Below the pieces are notes generated by a model. It searched no databases and had not been told where the DNA came from. It saw only the letters and a list, made by a program, of their open reading frames with translations. A stretch of 64,000 bases of DNA from Streptomyces chromofuscus (GTDB lineage: Bacteria; Actinomycetota; Actinomycetes; Streptomycetales; Streptomycetaceae), in contig NZ_CP063374.1 of the NCBI RefSeq assembly GCF_015160875.1, positions 7,381,501 to 7,445,500 of the forward strand. Reading direction: 5' to 3'. Shown here piece by piece: positions 41,697 to 50,504 of the stretch (positions are counted from its first letter, which is position 1; each line of letters begins with the position of its first letter). Position numbers and translations under genes: made by a program.

Positions 41697-42611
41697 ATGT
41701 CACAGCCGTTGCAGGACAGGGTCGCGCTGGTCGCCGGCGCGTCACGCGGTGCGGGCCGCGGGATCGCCGTGGAACTCGGGGCGGCCGGCGCCACCGTCTA
41801 CGTCACCGGCCGCACCACCCGCGCCCGCCGCTCCGAGTACGACCGGCCCGAGACCATCGAGGACACCGCCGACCTGGTCACCGAGGCCGGCGGCCACGGC
41901 ATCGCCGTACCCACCGACCACCTCGAACCCGCTCAGGTCCGCGCCCTGGTCGACCGCATCGACGGCGAGCAGGGCCGTCTCGACGTCCTGGTCAACGACA
42001 TCTGGGGCGGCGAGAAGCTCTTCGAGTGGGACACGCCCCTGTGGGAGCACGACCTGGACAACGGGCTGAGGCTGCTCCGCCTCGCAGTCGAGACCCACGC
42101 CGTCACCAGTCACCACGCCCTGCCGCTCCTCCTGCGCCGGCCCGGCGGACTGGTGGTGGAGATGACCGACGGCACGGCCGACTACAACCACGACACCTAC
42201 CGGGTGAACTTCTTCTACGACCTCGCCAAGGCGGCCGTCCTGCGCATGGCCTTCTCCCTCGGTCACGAACTGGGACCACGCGGCGCCACCGCCGTGGCCC
42301 TCACCCCGGGCTGGCTGCGCTCGGAGATGATGCTCGAACACTTCGGCGTCCGCGAGGACAACTGGCGGGACGCGCTGGAACAGGTTCCGCACTTCGCCAT
42401 CTCGGAGACCCCGCGCTACGTCGGCCGCGCCGTCGCGGCCCTTGCCGCCGACGCCGGGGTGTCCCGCTTCAACGGGCAGTCGCTGTCCAGCGGCGGACTC
42501 GCACAGGAGTACGGCTTCACCGACCTCGACGGCAGCCGGCCGGACGCCTGGCGCTACCTCACCGAGGTCCAGGACCCGGGCAAGCCCGCCGACACCACCG
42601 GGTACCGGTGA
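41697..42611 (+). CDS. Short-chain dehydrogenase/reductase
   Basis: 304 residues of an intact SDR: cofactor loop VAGASRGAGRGIA (TGxxxGxG variant with AGASRGAGRG), VLVNDIWGG in place of NNAG, active-site Tyr in TYRVNFFYDLAKAAV (Tyr-x3-Lys). The C-terminal extension to GYR is longer than most. GAAAGG precedes the ATG at 41697; an upstream in-frame ATG at 41640 was rejected for lack of a site. Probable NAD(P)-dependent oxidoreductase, substrate unknown. Confidence 0.88.
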   Translation: MSQPLQDRVALVAGASRGAGRGIAVELGAAGATVYVTGRTTRARRSEYDRPETIEDTADLVTEAGGHGIAVPTDHLEPAQVRALVDRIDGEQGRLDVLVNDIWGGEKLFEWDTPLWEHDLDNGLRLLRLAVETHAVTSHHALPLLLRRPGGLVVEMTDGTADYNHDTYRVNFFYDLAKAAVLRMAFSLGHELGPRGATAVALTPGWLRSEMMLEHFGVREDNWRDALEQVPHFAISETPRYVGRAVAALAADAGVSRFNGQSLSSGGLAQEYGFTDLDGSRPDAWRYLTEVQDPGKPADTTGYR

Positions 42612-42668
42612 CGACCGGCCGGGGACGCGGACCGGACGGCGTACGGGCCTCTGCCGTGAGATCCCGCC

Positions 42669-42709
42669 GGGCCGTTGCCCCGGGCGGCGGCCGCGCGCGG
42701 CAACGGCCC
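42669..42709. terminator. Hairpin with 11-bp perfect stem
   Basis: GGGCCGTTGCC (42669-42679) pairs with 42699-42709; 58 bases after the SDR stop. Confidence 0.7.
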
Positions 42710-42876
42710 CGCCGTCCCCTTCTCCCTCTTCTGTTGCTTCGTTCCTCCCGTGTATCCCCGAATGTCACCGTTCGGTCGCGGTCGGCCCGCCGCTACAACC
42801 GATCCCGCGCAGGGCCGGTCTAGATGGCAGAGACCGCGCGGCAGACGCGCATTCCCTGCGAGAGACAAGGCCAGCC

Positions 42877-43572
42877 ATGGGGGAGACACGCAGACGGGCC
42901 ACCGTCGTCCTGGGGACCACCGCACTGGTGGCGCCGCTCACGCTCGCGCTGGGGGCCGGCCCGGCGCAGGCGGCGAGCTGCACCACGCAGACCGGGCCGT
43001 ACCAGAAGCAGGTGGAGAAGTTCCTGGGCCGCCCCGTCGACGGCAGGCAGTCCGCCGCCGACTGCAAGGCGATCCAGGCGTTCCAGACCAAGCACGGCAT
43101 CAGCCCGAACATCGGCTACGCGGGGCCCGTCACCTGGGGCGTGATGGATCTCATGATCAAGCAGAAGGCCGTCGGCAACAACCCCAACAAGGCCGGGAAG
43201 TGCCCCGTCAACAAGGGCCGGATCGCCTGCGTGAACCTCACGCTCCAGCTCAGCTGGATCCAGGACGGCAAGAAGCTCGTCTACGGCCCCGTCCCCGTCC
43301 GCACCGGCAAGAACGGCTACGAGACCCGCACCGGCCTGAAGAAGATCTACTGGCGCAACATCGACCACGTGTCGACGATCTACAACGTGCCGATGCCCTA
43401 CTCCCAGTTCTTCGACGGCGGCCAGGCCTTCCACTCCGTGAAGCTGAGCATGTGGAACCCGCCCGGCTCGCACGGCTGCGTCAACATGACCAGGACCGCC
43501 GCCCAGAAGTACTGGTCGCTGCTGAAGACCGGCGACGACGTCTACGTGTACGGGCGCAAGCCGGGCACCTGA
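42877..43572 (+). CDS. Secreted L,D-transpeptidase (YkuD) with peptidoglycan-binding domain
   Basis: 231 residues: signal peptide (about 1-33, AQA/AS), a peptidoglycan-binding-1-like region (YQKQVEKFLGRPVDGRQ, CKAIQAFQTKHGISPNIGYA), then a YkuD domain with the active-site motif SHGCVN (His199, Cys201). It should form 3-3 cross-links in the cell wall or act on an exported protein. An ACAAGG precedes the ATG; the frame is open far upstream but without start signals. Single gene. Confidence 0.9.
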   Translation: MGETRRRATVVLGTTALVAPLTLALGAGPAQAASCTTQTGPYQKQVEKFLGRPVDGRQSAADCKAIQAFQTKHGISPNIGYAGPVTWGVMDLMIKQKAVGNNPNKAGKCPVNKGRIACVNLTLQLSWIQDGKKLVYGPVPVRTGKNGYETRTGLKKIYWRNIDHVSTIYNVPMPYSQFFDGGQAFHSVKLSMWNPPGSHGCVNMTRTAAQKYWSLLKTGDDVYVYGRKPGT

Positions 43573-43987
43573 CGGGACACCCGGCCGGCCCGGACGCGTC
43601 AGGCCCCCGGCGCGTCGTCGCATTACGGGATCTCCAGCCGTACACCACCCTGTCGCGCGGACTCGTGCGCGACGACGCCCGGCAGGGTGTGGCGGGCCGC
43701 CGGAGAGGGGGCGGCCTGGTGGATGTGGCGAGGAACACGGTGGAGGAGACGATCCGGGCCCGCCGGCATCCTCCGGCCGCTGCCGGAGATCCGGATGTCC
43801 GACGTCCACGACTGGGCCCGTGGTGCTGCCGTGCCGGCCGTCCGGACGTTGGTGCCGGGAGCGGCGGACGCCTGAACCGCGCGACCGGTTCGGTGAGATG
43901 GACGTGATCAGCGACACGGCCGGATATGTCCGTTTGGTTCCTGATGGCTCACATCGCCTTCACCTCGGGCGCCGTATGCTTCACAGC
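43573..43987. other. Gap without a recognisable gene
   Basis: 415 bases between the transpeptidase and the next small gene. No frame shows similarity or start signals I trust. TATGCT (43975-43980), seven bases before the ATG at 43988, may be the -10 of that gene. Confidence 0.4.
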
Positions 43988-44161
43988 ATGTCCACCAGTG
44001 TTGAAGCCGCTACCGAGCGATCGGCCGCGGAGGTCAACGAGGAGATCCGGGCGCTGTGGCGCCGGTCGGGCGGGACACTGAGCACCGAGCAGCGCGAGGA
44101 GTACCAGCGCCTCGTCATGGAATGGGCCGCCGCGGCGCCGCATCCGGCGCGGGCCGCCTGA
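43988..44161 (+). CDS. Small helical hypothetical protein
   Basis: Fifty-seven residues, amphipathic and acidic: STSVEAATERSAAEVNEEIR, ALWRRSGGTLSTEQREEYQR, LVMEWAAAAP. I recall close relatives throughout Streptomyces, without assigned function. There is no ribosome binding site; TATGCT eight bases upstream suggests a leaderless message. A longer frame upstream was rejected. Confidence 0.7.
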   Translation: MSTSVEAATERSAAEVNEEIRALWRRSGGTLSTEQREEYQRLVMEWAAAAPHPARAA

Positions 44162-44209
44162 CCCGCTCGCGACGGGCCCGGTGCCTCCTGCGGCCCCCGG
44201 ACCTCTTCG

Positions 44210-45565
44210 TCAGCCCCACGTGGCCGAGTAATGGCGCTGGTAGGCCTTGCGGTCCTGTTCCGTACGGATCCACCGCGTGGCCACCAGCGCGATCAGACTG
44301 CCCCCGACGACCAGCAGGCCGGGCCCGACGTTCCTCGGGTCCGCCAGCCTGGCCAGCACTTCCCGGCCCACCTCACCCGAGACCGGGCCCGACGCTCCCG
44401 GCGCGGCAGCGTCCGGGGGCGCGACCGCGCTCTGGGTGCCCGACGCCGACGGCGCCGGGGAACCGCCCTGCCCCGTCTGCGGGGCCGACGTGATCAGCTG
44501 GACGCCGAGCGCGGACAGCGCCTGCGTCACCGGCTGGAAGAAGGTCGTCCCGCCCGCCCGGCAGTCCCCGCTGCCGCCCGAGGTCACCCCGAGCGCGATG
44601 CCCTCGGAGAACAACGGCCCGCCGCTGTCGCCGGGTTCGGCGCACACGTTCGTCTCGATGAGGCCGGAGACCGTGCCCTCGGGGTAGTTCACCGTGGCGT
44701 CGAGCGCGGTCACCTCGCCGTCGCGCAGTCCGCTGCTGCTGCCGCTGCGGAACACCCGCTGCCCGACGGACGCCTCACCCATGCCCGTGATCCGCACCCC
44801 CCGCCCGTCGCCGATGGCCACGACCCCCGCCCCGTCGCCCGCCCGCCCTTCGGCGTAGCGCACGAGGGAGTAGTCGTTGCCCGGGAAGCTGCCCGCCACC
44901 GTGGTGCCCACCCGCTGCTCGGCGCGGTTGTCGGCGAACCAGACCGAGCCGTTGGGCCCGCAGTGCCCGGCGGTGAGGATGAAGTCGCTGCGCCCGTCGG
45001 TGACGTTGAAGCCGGCCGAGCAGCGCCCGGCGGTGGACAGGATCGGCAGGGCCCCGTTGATACGGGTCGTGAAGGTGCCCTCGGTACGCTCCATGCGGAC
45101 GAAGCCGCCGATGCCCTCGGCGAGGTCGGTCAGCTCCGACCAGTCCTCGGCGGACACGGTGCTGTCCCCGCGCACCACCACCTCGTTCGACCGGTAGTCC
45201 ACCACCCACGCCGTGCCCGGCACTCGTGGTGCCGAACGCAGCGTCTCGGCGGCGGACTTCAGTTCGCGCATGCTGTGCCGCACGAGCTTCGCCGTCGCGC
45301 CGGCCCCCCGGACCTCGGCGGCGGCCCGGTCGTCGGTGACGGCGACGACCGGGCGTCCCGCGTCGTCGACCCAGCTGCCCGCCGTACGGGAGGCGCCGAG
45401 CCGCTCGACGAGATCTCCGCCGGTGTCCTCGGCGAGCACCCGCGGGGAGGCGGCGGGGGGTTGGCTCGCCACGGCCTGCGTGACCATGGCCGCCCCGAGG
45501 ACGATCCCGCCGACTGACGCCAGCCGTGTCACTCGCCGGACGATCCGTCGTCGTGCGTGCCTCAT
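44210..45565 (-). CDS. Membrane-anchored S1 (streptogrisin-type) protease
   Basis: 451 residues: Arg-rich signal region (1-35), pro-region (about 45-165), S1 domain with intact triad (His201 in LTAGHC, Asp231 in PGNDYSL, Ser314 in GDSGGPLF), a Pro/Ala/Ser-rich spacer (about 360-400), and a C-terminal membrane helix (VGPGLLVVGGSLIALVATRW, 413-432) followed by a charged tail (RTEQDRKAYQRHY). Most streptogrisins are released; this one should stay anchored on the outer face of the membrane. GGGAG precedes the ATG at 45565. It is active by sequence, unlike the relative at 308. Confidence 0.9.
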   Translation of the reverse strand: MRHARRRIVRRVTRLASVGGIVLGAAMVTQAVASQPPAASPRVLAEDTGGDLVERLGASRTAGSWVDDAGRPVVAVTDDRAAAEVRGAGATAKLVRHSMRELKSAAETLRSAPRVPGTAWVVDYRSNEVVVRGDSTVSAEDWSELTDLAEGIGGFVRMERTEGTFTTRINGALPILSTAGRCSAGFNVTDGRSDFILTAGHCGPNGSVWFADNRAEQRVGTTVAGSFPGNDYSLVRYAEGRAGDGAGVVAIGDGRGVRITGMGEASVGQRVFRSGSSSGLRDGEVTALDATVNYPEGTVSGLIETNVCAEPGDSGGPLFSEGIALGVTSGGSGDCRAGGTTFFQPVTQALSALGVQLITSAPQTGQGGSPAPSASGTQSAVAPPDAAAPGASGPVSGEVGREVLARLADPRNVGPGLLVVGGSLIALVATRWIRTEQDRKAYQRHYSATWG

Positions 45566-45685
45566 GTGCGGCTCCCGAACCCCGAACACCCACGGCGCGA
45601 GCACGCCGTGGGGCGCCCGGGTCGTCGAGCGCCCCCACTCCATACGTGCCGCGGCCCGGCGGTGTTCAGCCCCGGGGCGATCGGC

Positions 45686-46516
45686 TCAGTTCTTGCGGGC
45701 CACCCCGCCGAACATCGCGACCTCCTCCGGGTCGACGCCGTCGGTGTTCTCCGGCCGCCAGCGCGAGCACGACACGACACCCGGCTCCAGCAGCTCCAGA
45801 CCGTCGAAGAAACGGGTCACGGCCTCGGGGGTGCGCTGGGTCAGCTTCGGGGTGCCGTGCTCGTTCCAGAACGTCACCGCCTCGTCCACGTCCGGCATCG
45901 ACGGCGAGGTGATGGTGTGCGACAGCACCAGGTGGCTGCCCGGCGGCAGCGCGTCCATCAGGCGGCGCACCACGCCGTACGGGTCCTCGTCGTCGCGCAG
46001 GAAGATGACGACGCCGAGGAGTATCAGTGCCACGGGCTGCGTGAAGTCCAGGGTCTTCGCGGCGTGTTCGAGGATCGCGTCGACGTTGCGCAGGTCCTCG
46101 TCGAGGTAGTCGGTGCGGCCCTCGGACGTGCTGGTGAGCAGCGCGCGGGCGTGCGCGAGGACCAGCGGGTCGTTGTCGACGTACACGATGCGGGCCTCGG
46201 GAGCGGTCCGCTGGGCGACCTCGTGGGTGTTGTCGGCGGTGGGCAGGCCGGTGCCGATGTCCAGGAACTGACGGATGCCGACGTCGGAGACCAGGTGCCG
46301 CACGGCGCGGCCCAGGAACAGGCGGTCCGCTCGCGCGTACTCGCCGATGCCGGGGTGCAGTTGGCGGATCTGGTCGCCGGCCGCCCGGTCGACCTCGTAG
46401 TTGTCCTTGCCACCGAGCCAGTAGTTCCATATCCGCGCCGTGTGCGGCTGGGACGTGTTGATGCGTTCGCGCAACGACTGGGCCATGCCGTCCGCGGCTG
46501 GCGGGTTCTCGGTCAC
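45686..46516 (-). CDS. SAM-dependent methyltransferase (DUF574 type)
   Basis: 276 residues of the actinobacterial DUF574 group: HTARIWNYWLGGKDNYEVDR, FLDIGTGLPTADNTHEVAQ (SAM loop), RIVYVDNDPLVLAHARALL, HTITSPSMPDVDEAV and the ending EEVAMFGGVARK. Streptomyces genomes carry many copies, often near regulators, with unknown targets. Start is GTG at 46516 with AGGAG eight bases upstream. It diverges from the aminotransferase-type gene. Confidence 0.9.
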   Translation of the reverse strand: MTENPPAADGMAQSLRERINTSQPHTARIWNYWLGGKDNYEVDRAAGDQIRQLHPGIGEYARADRLFLGRAVRHLVSDVGIRQFLDIGTGLPTADNTHEVAQRTAPEARIVYVDNDPLVLAHARALLTSTSEGRTDYLDEDLRNVDAILEHAAKTLDFTQPVALILLGVVIFLRDDEDPYGVVRRLMDALPPGSHLVLSHTITSPSMPDVDEAVTFWNEHGTPKLTQRTPEAVTRFFDGLELLEPGVVSCSRWRPENTDGVDPEEVAMFGGVARKN

Positions 46517-46686
46517 GGAATCAGCTCCTGGGGGTGCCTGGTGCAGGGGCGTGAAGACGCCTCGTGCGGTGTCAAGACGCAATCTAGACCGACGAATTGA
46601 TCTTTGCCGCGCCTTGTGCGTTTTCCGTGCGCGTCCGCGCCGCCGCCCGCGGTGCTCCCGGCCCACGGCCGACCTATCGTGAGGCC

Positions 46687-47865
46687 ATGACCAGGATCCC
46701 GCACGGAACGTCCGGTGAACCGAACCCGCTGCGCGCGCTGGACCTCGACAGGCTCCGGCGCCGTACGAGCATGAAGTGGCGCACCTACCCCGACGACGTG
46801 CTGCCGCTGTGGGTGGCCGAGATGGACACGCCGCTCGCCGAACCCGTCGTCCGCGCCCTCACCGACGCGCTGGCGCTCGGCGACACCGGCTATCCGGCGG
46901 GGACCGCCTACGCCGAGGCGCTGGCCGACTTCGCCGAGAAGCGCTGGGGCTGGACCGGGCTCGACGTGGGGCGCACCGCGATCGTGCCCGACGTGATGCT
47001 CGGCGTGGTGGAGATGCTCAGGCTGGTGACCGGCCCGGGGGACGCCGTGGTCGTCAACCCGCCCGTGTATCCGCCCTTCTTCCACTTCGTCGCGCACATG
47101 GACCGGCGGGTGGTCCAGGCCCCGCTGGGCCCGGACTCGCGGATCGACCTCGGCGTCCTCGAGGAGTGCTTCCGCGCGGCCGTGGCGGGCGGGCGCCGGG
47201 CGGCGTTCCTGCTGTGCAGCCCGCACAACCCGACCGGGACCGTGCACACCGCGGAGGAACTCACCGCGGTGGCGCGCCTCGCGGACCAGTACGGCGTGCG
47301 CGTCGTCGCCGACGAGATCCACGCCCCGCTGGTCGTCGGCGACACGGACTTCGTGCCGTATCTCAGCGTCCCGGGCGGCGGGCGGGGGCTGTCGCTGATG
47401 TCGGCCTCCAAGGCCTGGAACCTCGCCGGCGTCAAGGCGGCCCTCGCCGTCGCCGGCCCCGAGTCCGCCGCCGACCTCGCCCTGCTGCCCGAGGAGGTCG
47501 GTCACGGCCCGAGCCACCTCGGCGCCATCGCCCACACCGCCGCCCTGCGGGACGGCACCGCCTGGCTGGACGCCCTGCTGGCCGGACTCGACGAGAACCG
47601 GCGCCTGCTCGCCGGACTGCTGGCCCGGCATCTGCCCGCCGTCGCCTACCGCCCTGGTGACGCCACCTACCTCGCCTGGCTCGACTGCCGCCCGCTCGGC
47701 CTCGGGGACGGCCCGGCCGACGTCTTCCTGCACCGCGGCCGGGTGGCCCTCACCTGCGGGATCCCCTTCGGCAGCGGCGGCGCCGGGCACGTGCGGCTGA
47801 ACCTGGCCACCTCGCCGGAGATCATCACGGAGGCGGTGCGGCGAATGGCCACCGCGCTGGAGTGA
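46687..47865 (+). CDS. MalY/PatB-type PLP enzyme (cystathionine beta-lyase-like)
   Basis: 392 residues of fold-type I PLP enzymes. LPLWVAEMDTP near the N-terminus is the MalY/PatB hallmark; LLCSPHNPTGTVHT and VVADEIHAPLV hold the cofactor residues; Lys242 in SASKAWNLAG forms the Schiff base; the end has the substrate-binding Arg in HVRLNLAT. Expected reaction is C-S beta-elimination of cystathionine or similar. The PPOX gene follows after 25 bases, possibly cotranscribed. Confidence 0.9.
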   Translation: MTRIPHGTSGEPNPLRALDLDRLRRRTSMKWRTYPDDVLPLWVAEMDTPLAEPVVRALTDALALGDTGYPAGTAYAEALADFAEKRWGWTGLDVGRTAIVPDVMLGVVEMLRLVTGPGDAVVVNPPVYPPFFHFVAHMDRRVVQAPLGPDSRIDLGVLEECFRAAVAGGRRAAFLLCSPHNPTGTVHTAEELTAVARLADQYGVRVVADEIHAPLVVGDTDFVPYLSVPGGGRGLSLMSASKAWNLAGVKAALAVAGPESAADLALLPEEVGHGPSHLGAIAHTAALRDGTAWLDALLAGLDENRRLLAGLLARHLPAVAYRPGDATYLAWLDCRPLGLGDGPADVFLHRGRVALTCGIPFGSGGAGHVRLNLATSPEIITEAVRRMATALE

Positions 47866-47890
47866 GGGCGGGCTGCCTACACTTCCGGCC

Positions 47891-48277
47891 ATGGACGCCA
47901 CGTCGCGGGACCGGCTCGGAGCCGGCAAATACCTGCTGATCACCAGCTACCGCAAGGACGGCACCCCCGTCCCGACGCCCGTGTGGGTGGTCGCCGACGG
48001 CGACGCGCTCGGCGCCTGGACGGCCGCCAACTCCTGGAAGGTCAAACGGATCCGCAACCGCTCCGACGTCCTCGTCGGCCCGTGCGACCTGCGCGGCAAC
48101 CCGACCGGTGAGCAGGTTCCGGCCACCGCCGAGATCACCGACGCGGCGACGACGGCCCGCTACCGGCGGCTCATCGCCCGCAAGTACGGCATCGTGGGCC
48201 GCCTGACGCTGCTCGGCAGCCGGCTGCGGCGGGGCCCGCGGGGCACGGTGGGGATCCGGGTGACCCTCGGCGACTGA
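47891..48277 (+). CDS. PPOX-class F420-dependent oxidoreductase
   Basis: 128 residues: YLLITSYRKDGTPVPTPVWV, LGAWTAANSWKVKRIRNRSD and VLVGPCDLRGNPTGEQV are typical of the small split-barrel PPOX proteins that bind F420. TACACT lies eight bases before the ATG, so it may have its own leaderless start besides read-through from the lyase gene. Converges with the OB-fold gene. Confidence 0.88.
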   Translation: MDATSRDRLGAGKYLLITSYRKDGTPVPTPVWVVADGDALGAWTAANSWKVKRIRNRSDVLVGPCDLRGNPTGEQVPATAEITDAATTARYRRLIARKYGIVGRLTLLGSRLRRGPRGTVGIRVTLGD

Positions 48278-48314
48278 CCGGGACGCCGGGCTGCTCGGTC
48301 GAGCGCGAGGCCCG

Positions 48315-48728
48315 TCAGGTCCAGGCCCGGTACGGCTCGTCGAGGAGCTGGAACACCGGCTCGCCCCGCACCGGGTCCTTGGCGGTGGACAGCCGCACCC
48401 GGTCGCCGCTGTGGATGCCGACCGGCGGGCCCATCACGCGGCCCCGCACCACGAACCCCTCGGCCATCTCGATCAGCGACACGTTGCGCGCCGCGGGGGT
48501 GTTGCGGTGCACCACCGTCGAGTGGCGGACCGTGCCGGTGCCCTCGCTGCGCTCCGTGCGCAGGTCGCTGCCCTGGCAGACCGGGCACAGCAGCCGGTGG
48601 TACATGGCGGTGCCGCACCAGGTGCAGCGCTGGAAGAGCATGGCCTCCTGACCCGAGGCCCGGTGGTCCAGGACGCCAGCGGTGGAGCCGGATGCCTGCT
48701 GAGCGACGCTTCCTGAGTGGTGGTACAC
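48315..48728 (-). CDS. Zn-ribbon/OB-fold protein (DUF35 type)
   Basis: 137 residues: a rubredoxin-like zinc ribbon (Cys35, Cys38, Cys48, Cys51: CTWCG and CPVCQG) and an OB-fold (VSLIEMAEGFVVRGRVMGPP). DUF35 proteins form complexes with thiolase-like or sterol-carrier enzymes, binding acyl-CoA. Here no thiolase gene follows, as the next gene converges. AGGGAG lies nine bases before the GTG start. A perfect palindrome lies about 100 bases upstream, matching sites before the TetR gene, which therefore probably represses it. Confidence 0.83.
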   Translation of the reverse strand: MYHHSGSVAQQASGSTAGVLDHRASGQEAMLFQRCTWCGTAMYHRLLCPVCQGSDLRTERSEGTGTVRHSTVVHRNTPAARNVSLIEMAEGFVVRGRVMGPPVGIHSGDRVRLSTAKDPVRGEPVFQLLDEPYRAWT

Positions 48729-48827
48729 GCTGGTCAACTCCCTGCGCTCGGCCGGATATCCACGCGCGCGCGGGGCGCGCACGCCTGTGCGCGGCTCACC
48801 GTGCCACCGTGCACGACCACAGCGTAT

Positions 48828-48862
48828 GGCACTCAGTGCCACTCGTAAAGGCACTCCGTACC
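48828..48862. promoter_or_regulatory. Paired TetR-type operator upstream of the OB-fold gene
   Basis: GGCACTCAGTGCC (48828-48840), extended to TGGCACTCAGTGCCA, is a perfect odd palindrome. A second copy with two mismatches, GGCACTCCGTACC, lies at 48850-48862, centres 22 bases apart. Same arrangement as at 49644-49679. Confidence 0.65.
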
Positions 48863-48924
48863 CTGGATTCCGGAGATCCGGCCCACCCGAGACACGGCCC
48901 TCGAGGTTCGGTCCCGGCCGGGGT

Positions 48925-49611
48925 TCAGTCCCGCCCGAGGGTGGTCTCGATCTCCTGCACCACCCGCCACAGCGGGGCCCCGCGCCGTGAGACGACGACC
49001 ACCACGTCCTCGGGCCGCTCGTCCGCAGGGGGAGCCGGCCCGTCCCCGAAGGCGGCCTGCACCACACCCAGGGCGTGGTCCACCGCCGCGGTCGCGTCGC
49101 CCCTGCCGTCCGAACGCAGCCACCACCGCAGCGCGTTGTTGTGCGCCGCGACCACGGCGGCCGCGATGACGTCCGCCCGCAGGATGCCGTCGCGCCCGCC
49201 CGCGAAGCGCCCGCGCAGATACGCGGCGAGGGCACGCTCGTAGCGCCACACCACCGAGAGCTCGTACGCGCGAAGGCCGGGCACCTGCTTGGTGAGCCGG
49301 TAGCGCTGGACGGAGAAGGCCGGGTTCTCCGCGTACATCCGCAGCACCAGCCGGGCCGCGTCACAGACCCGCCCGACCGGCTCCTCGTCCTGCTCGCCGG
49401 CCGACAGGAAGGCCGTCATGTCGGCCAGGCACCGCTCGTGGTCGGGGAAGACGACGTCCTCCTTGGACGGGAAGTAGCGGAAGAACGACCGCCGCCCGAC
49501 TCCCGCGAGGGTCACGATGTCGTCCACGGTGGTCTGTTCGTAGCCCCGCTCCAGGAACAGCTGGAACGCCGCCGCGACCAGGGCCTCCCGCATGGGCGGT
49601 CTCTCGCTCAT
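48925..49611 (-). CDS. TetR family regulator
   Basis: 228 residues with a full N-terminal helix-turn-helix: MREALVAAAFQLFLERGYEQ, VDDIVTLAGVGRRSFFRYFP, SKEDVVFPDHERC. The rest is a ligand domain (VVAAHNNALRWWLRSDGRG). It is upstream of the OB-fold gene on the same strand, and both genes carry the same paired palindrome in front, so it likely regulates itself and that gene. Partner enzymes of DUF35 proteins suggest an acyl-CoA-type signal; this is inference. Confidence 0.9.
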   Translation of the reverse strand: MSERPPMREALVAAAFQLFLERGYEQTTVDDIVTLAGVGRRSFFRYFPSKEDVVFPDHERCLADMTAFLSAGEQDEEPVGRVCDAARLVLRMYAENPAFSVQRYRLTKQVPGLRAYELSVVWRYERALAAYLRGRFAGGRDGILRADVIAAAVVAAHNNALRWWLRSDGRGDATAAVDHALGVVQAAFGDGPAPPADERPEDVVVVVSRRGAPLWRVVQEIETTLGRD

Positions 49612-49643
49612 GGGACGGAACGTAACACCTGAACAGCCCCGAT

Positions 49644-49679
49644 GGCACTCAGTGCTGCGCCTGGAGGGAACTCAGTGCC
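49644..49679. promoter_or_regulatory. Paired TetR-type operator upstream of the TetR gene
   Basis: GGCACTCAGTGCT (49644-49656) and GGAACTCAGTGCC (49667-49679), each one base from the perfect GGCACTCAGTGCC, centres 23 bases apart. The distal copy overlaps the last codons of the STAS-ANTAR gene. Confidence 0.65.
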
Positions 49680-50373
49680 CCTCATGACCACGCCAGGCGT
49701 CCCCGTCGTCCGGTGCTTCCTGCCCGTCCGACTCGGACAGCCGGGCCACCGCGGCCGCCACTTCGCGCTGCACCGGGTCCGGCAGCGGCTCTCCCCGGAC
49801 GGCGGTCACCAGGTCCTGGGCGAGACGGTGGAGCTTGGTGTTGGTGTGCTGCGACACCATCACCAGCACGTGCCACGCGTCCTGGGGACTCAGCGCGAAC
49901 GTGGCCATCAGCACCCCGCGGGCCAGGTCGATGGTCGGGCGCGTCCGCATGGCCCGGCGCAGCTGTACGACCTCCATGTCGACTTCCTGGTCCGTGCCGT
50001 CGGCGGTCTCCGCTGCGGCGGTGAACAGCGCCCGGGTGCGGGTGAGGTCGAGGAGCCGTTCGGTTGCCGGACCGAGGGCCTGGATCGTCACCGTCTTGTC
50101 CTCCGACAGGGCCTGCTCGCGCAGGGCGAGCAGCACGTTCAGGGCAGAGCAGTCGCAGAAGGTGACGTCGCGCATGTCGAGGTCGATGCCCCCGCCCGCG
50201 GAGTCCAGCGCGTGGCGCAGCGCGGCACGGAACTCGTCGGCCGCCTGCAGGTCCACGTCGCCGCCCACGGCGACGGCGGAGCGTGTGCCGTCGGGCCGTG
50301 CGGTGACCGACAGCGCGCGCGGGCGCACTGCCACGGGGGGATCGGGCTGCGTGGAGTACGCAGACTCCGGCAT
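49672..50373 (-). CDS. STAS-ANTAR protein (anti-sigma antagonist plus RNA-binding antiterminator domain)
   Basis: 233 residues. The first half is a STAS domain (about 35-125): VDLQAADEFRAALRHALD, DLDMRDVTFCDCSALNVLLA, where the Ser in CDCSALN is the usual phosphorylation site. The second half is an ANTAR domain (about 148-205): VVQLRRAMRTRPTIDLARGV, LMATFALSPQDAWHVLVMVS. The combination links partner-switching to antitermination at RNA hairpins. AGGAG precedes the ATG. It diverges from the winged-helix gene, and an ANTAR-PP2C gene lies just beyond. Confidence 0.88.
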   Translation of the reverse strand: MPESAYSTQPDPPVAVRPRALSVTARPDGTRSAVAVGGDVDLQAADEFRAALRHALDSAGGGIDLDMRDVTFCDCSALNVLLALREQALSEDKTVTIQALGPATERLLDLTRTRALFTAAAETADGTDQEVDMEVVQLRRAMRTRPTIDLARGVLMATFALSPQDAWHVLVMVSQHTNTKLHRLAQDLVTAVRGEPLPDPVQREVAAAVARLSESDGQEAPDDGDAWRGHEGH

Positions 50374-50469
50374 GGCCGACACTCCTTCGCAACTCCTGCC
50401 TGCCGTCTCCATCAGAGTCACCTTCGCGCTCGGATACGTCAAGAGATGCACGAAATATAGTTCGCGTTT

Positions 50470-50498
50470 TTGAATGCAGGAAACCTGGGTCCTATGAT
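50470..50498 (+). promoter_or_regulatory. HrdB-type promoter giving a leaderless transcript
   Basis: TTGAAT (50470-50475), a 17-base spacer and TATGAT (50493-50498). The ATG at 50505 starts seven bases after the -10, at the expected transcription start, and no ribosome binding site intervenes. Confidence 0.65.
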
Positions 50499-50504
50499 GG
50501 GCCC

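Noticed and set aside
43820..43987. N-terminal extension of the small gene at 43988
   Set aside because: Upstream codons lack start signals, and a -10-like TATGCT lies just before the chosen ATG.
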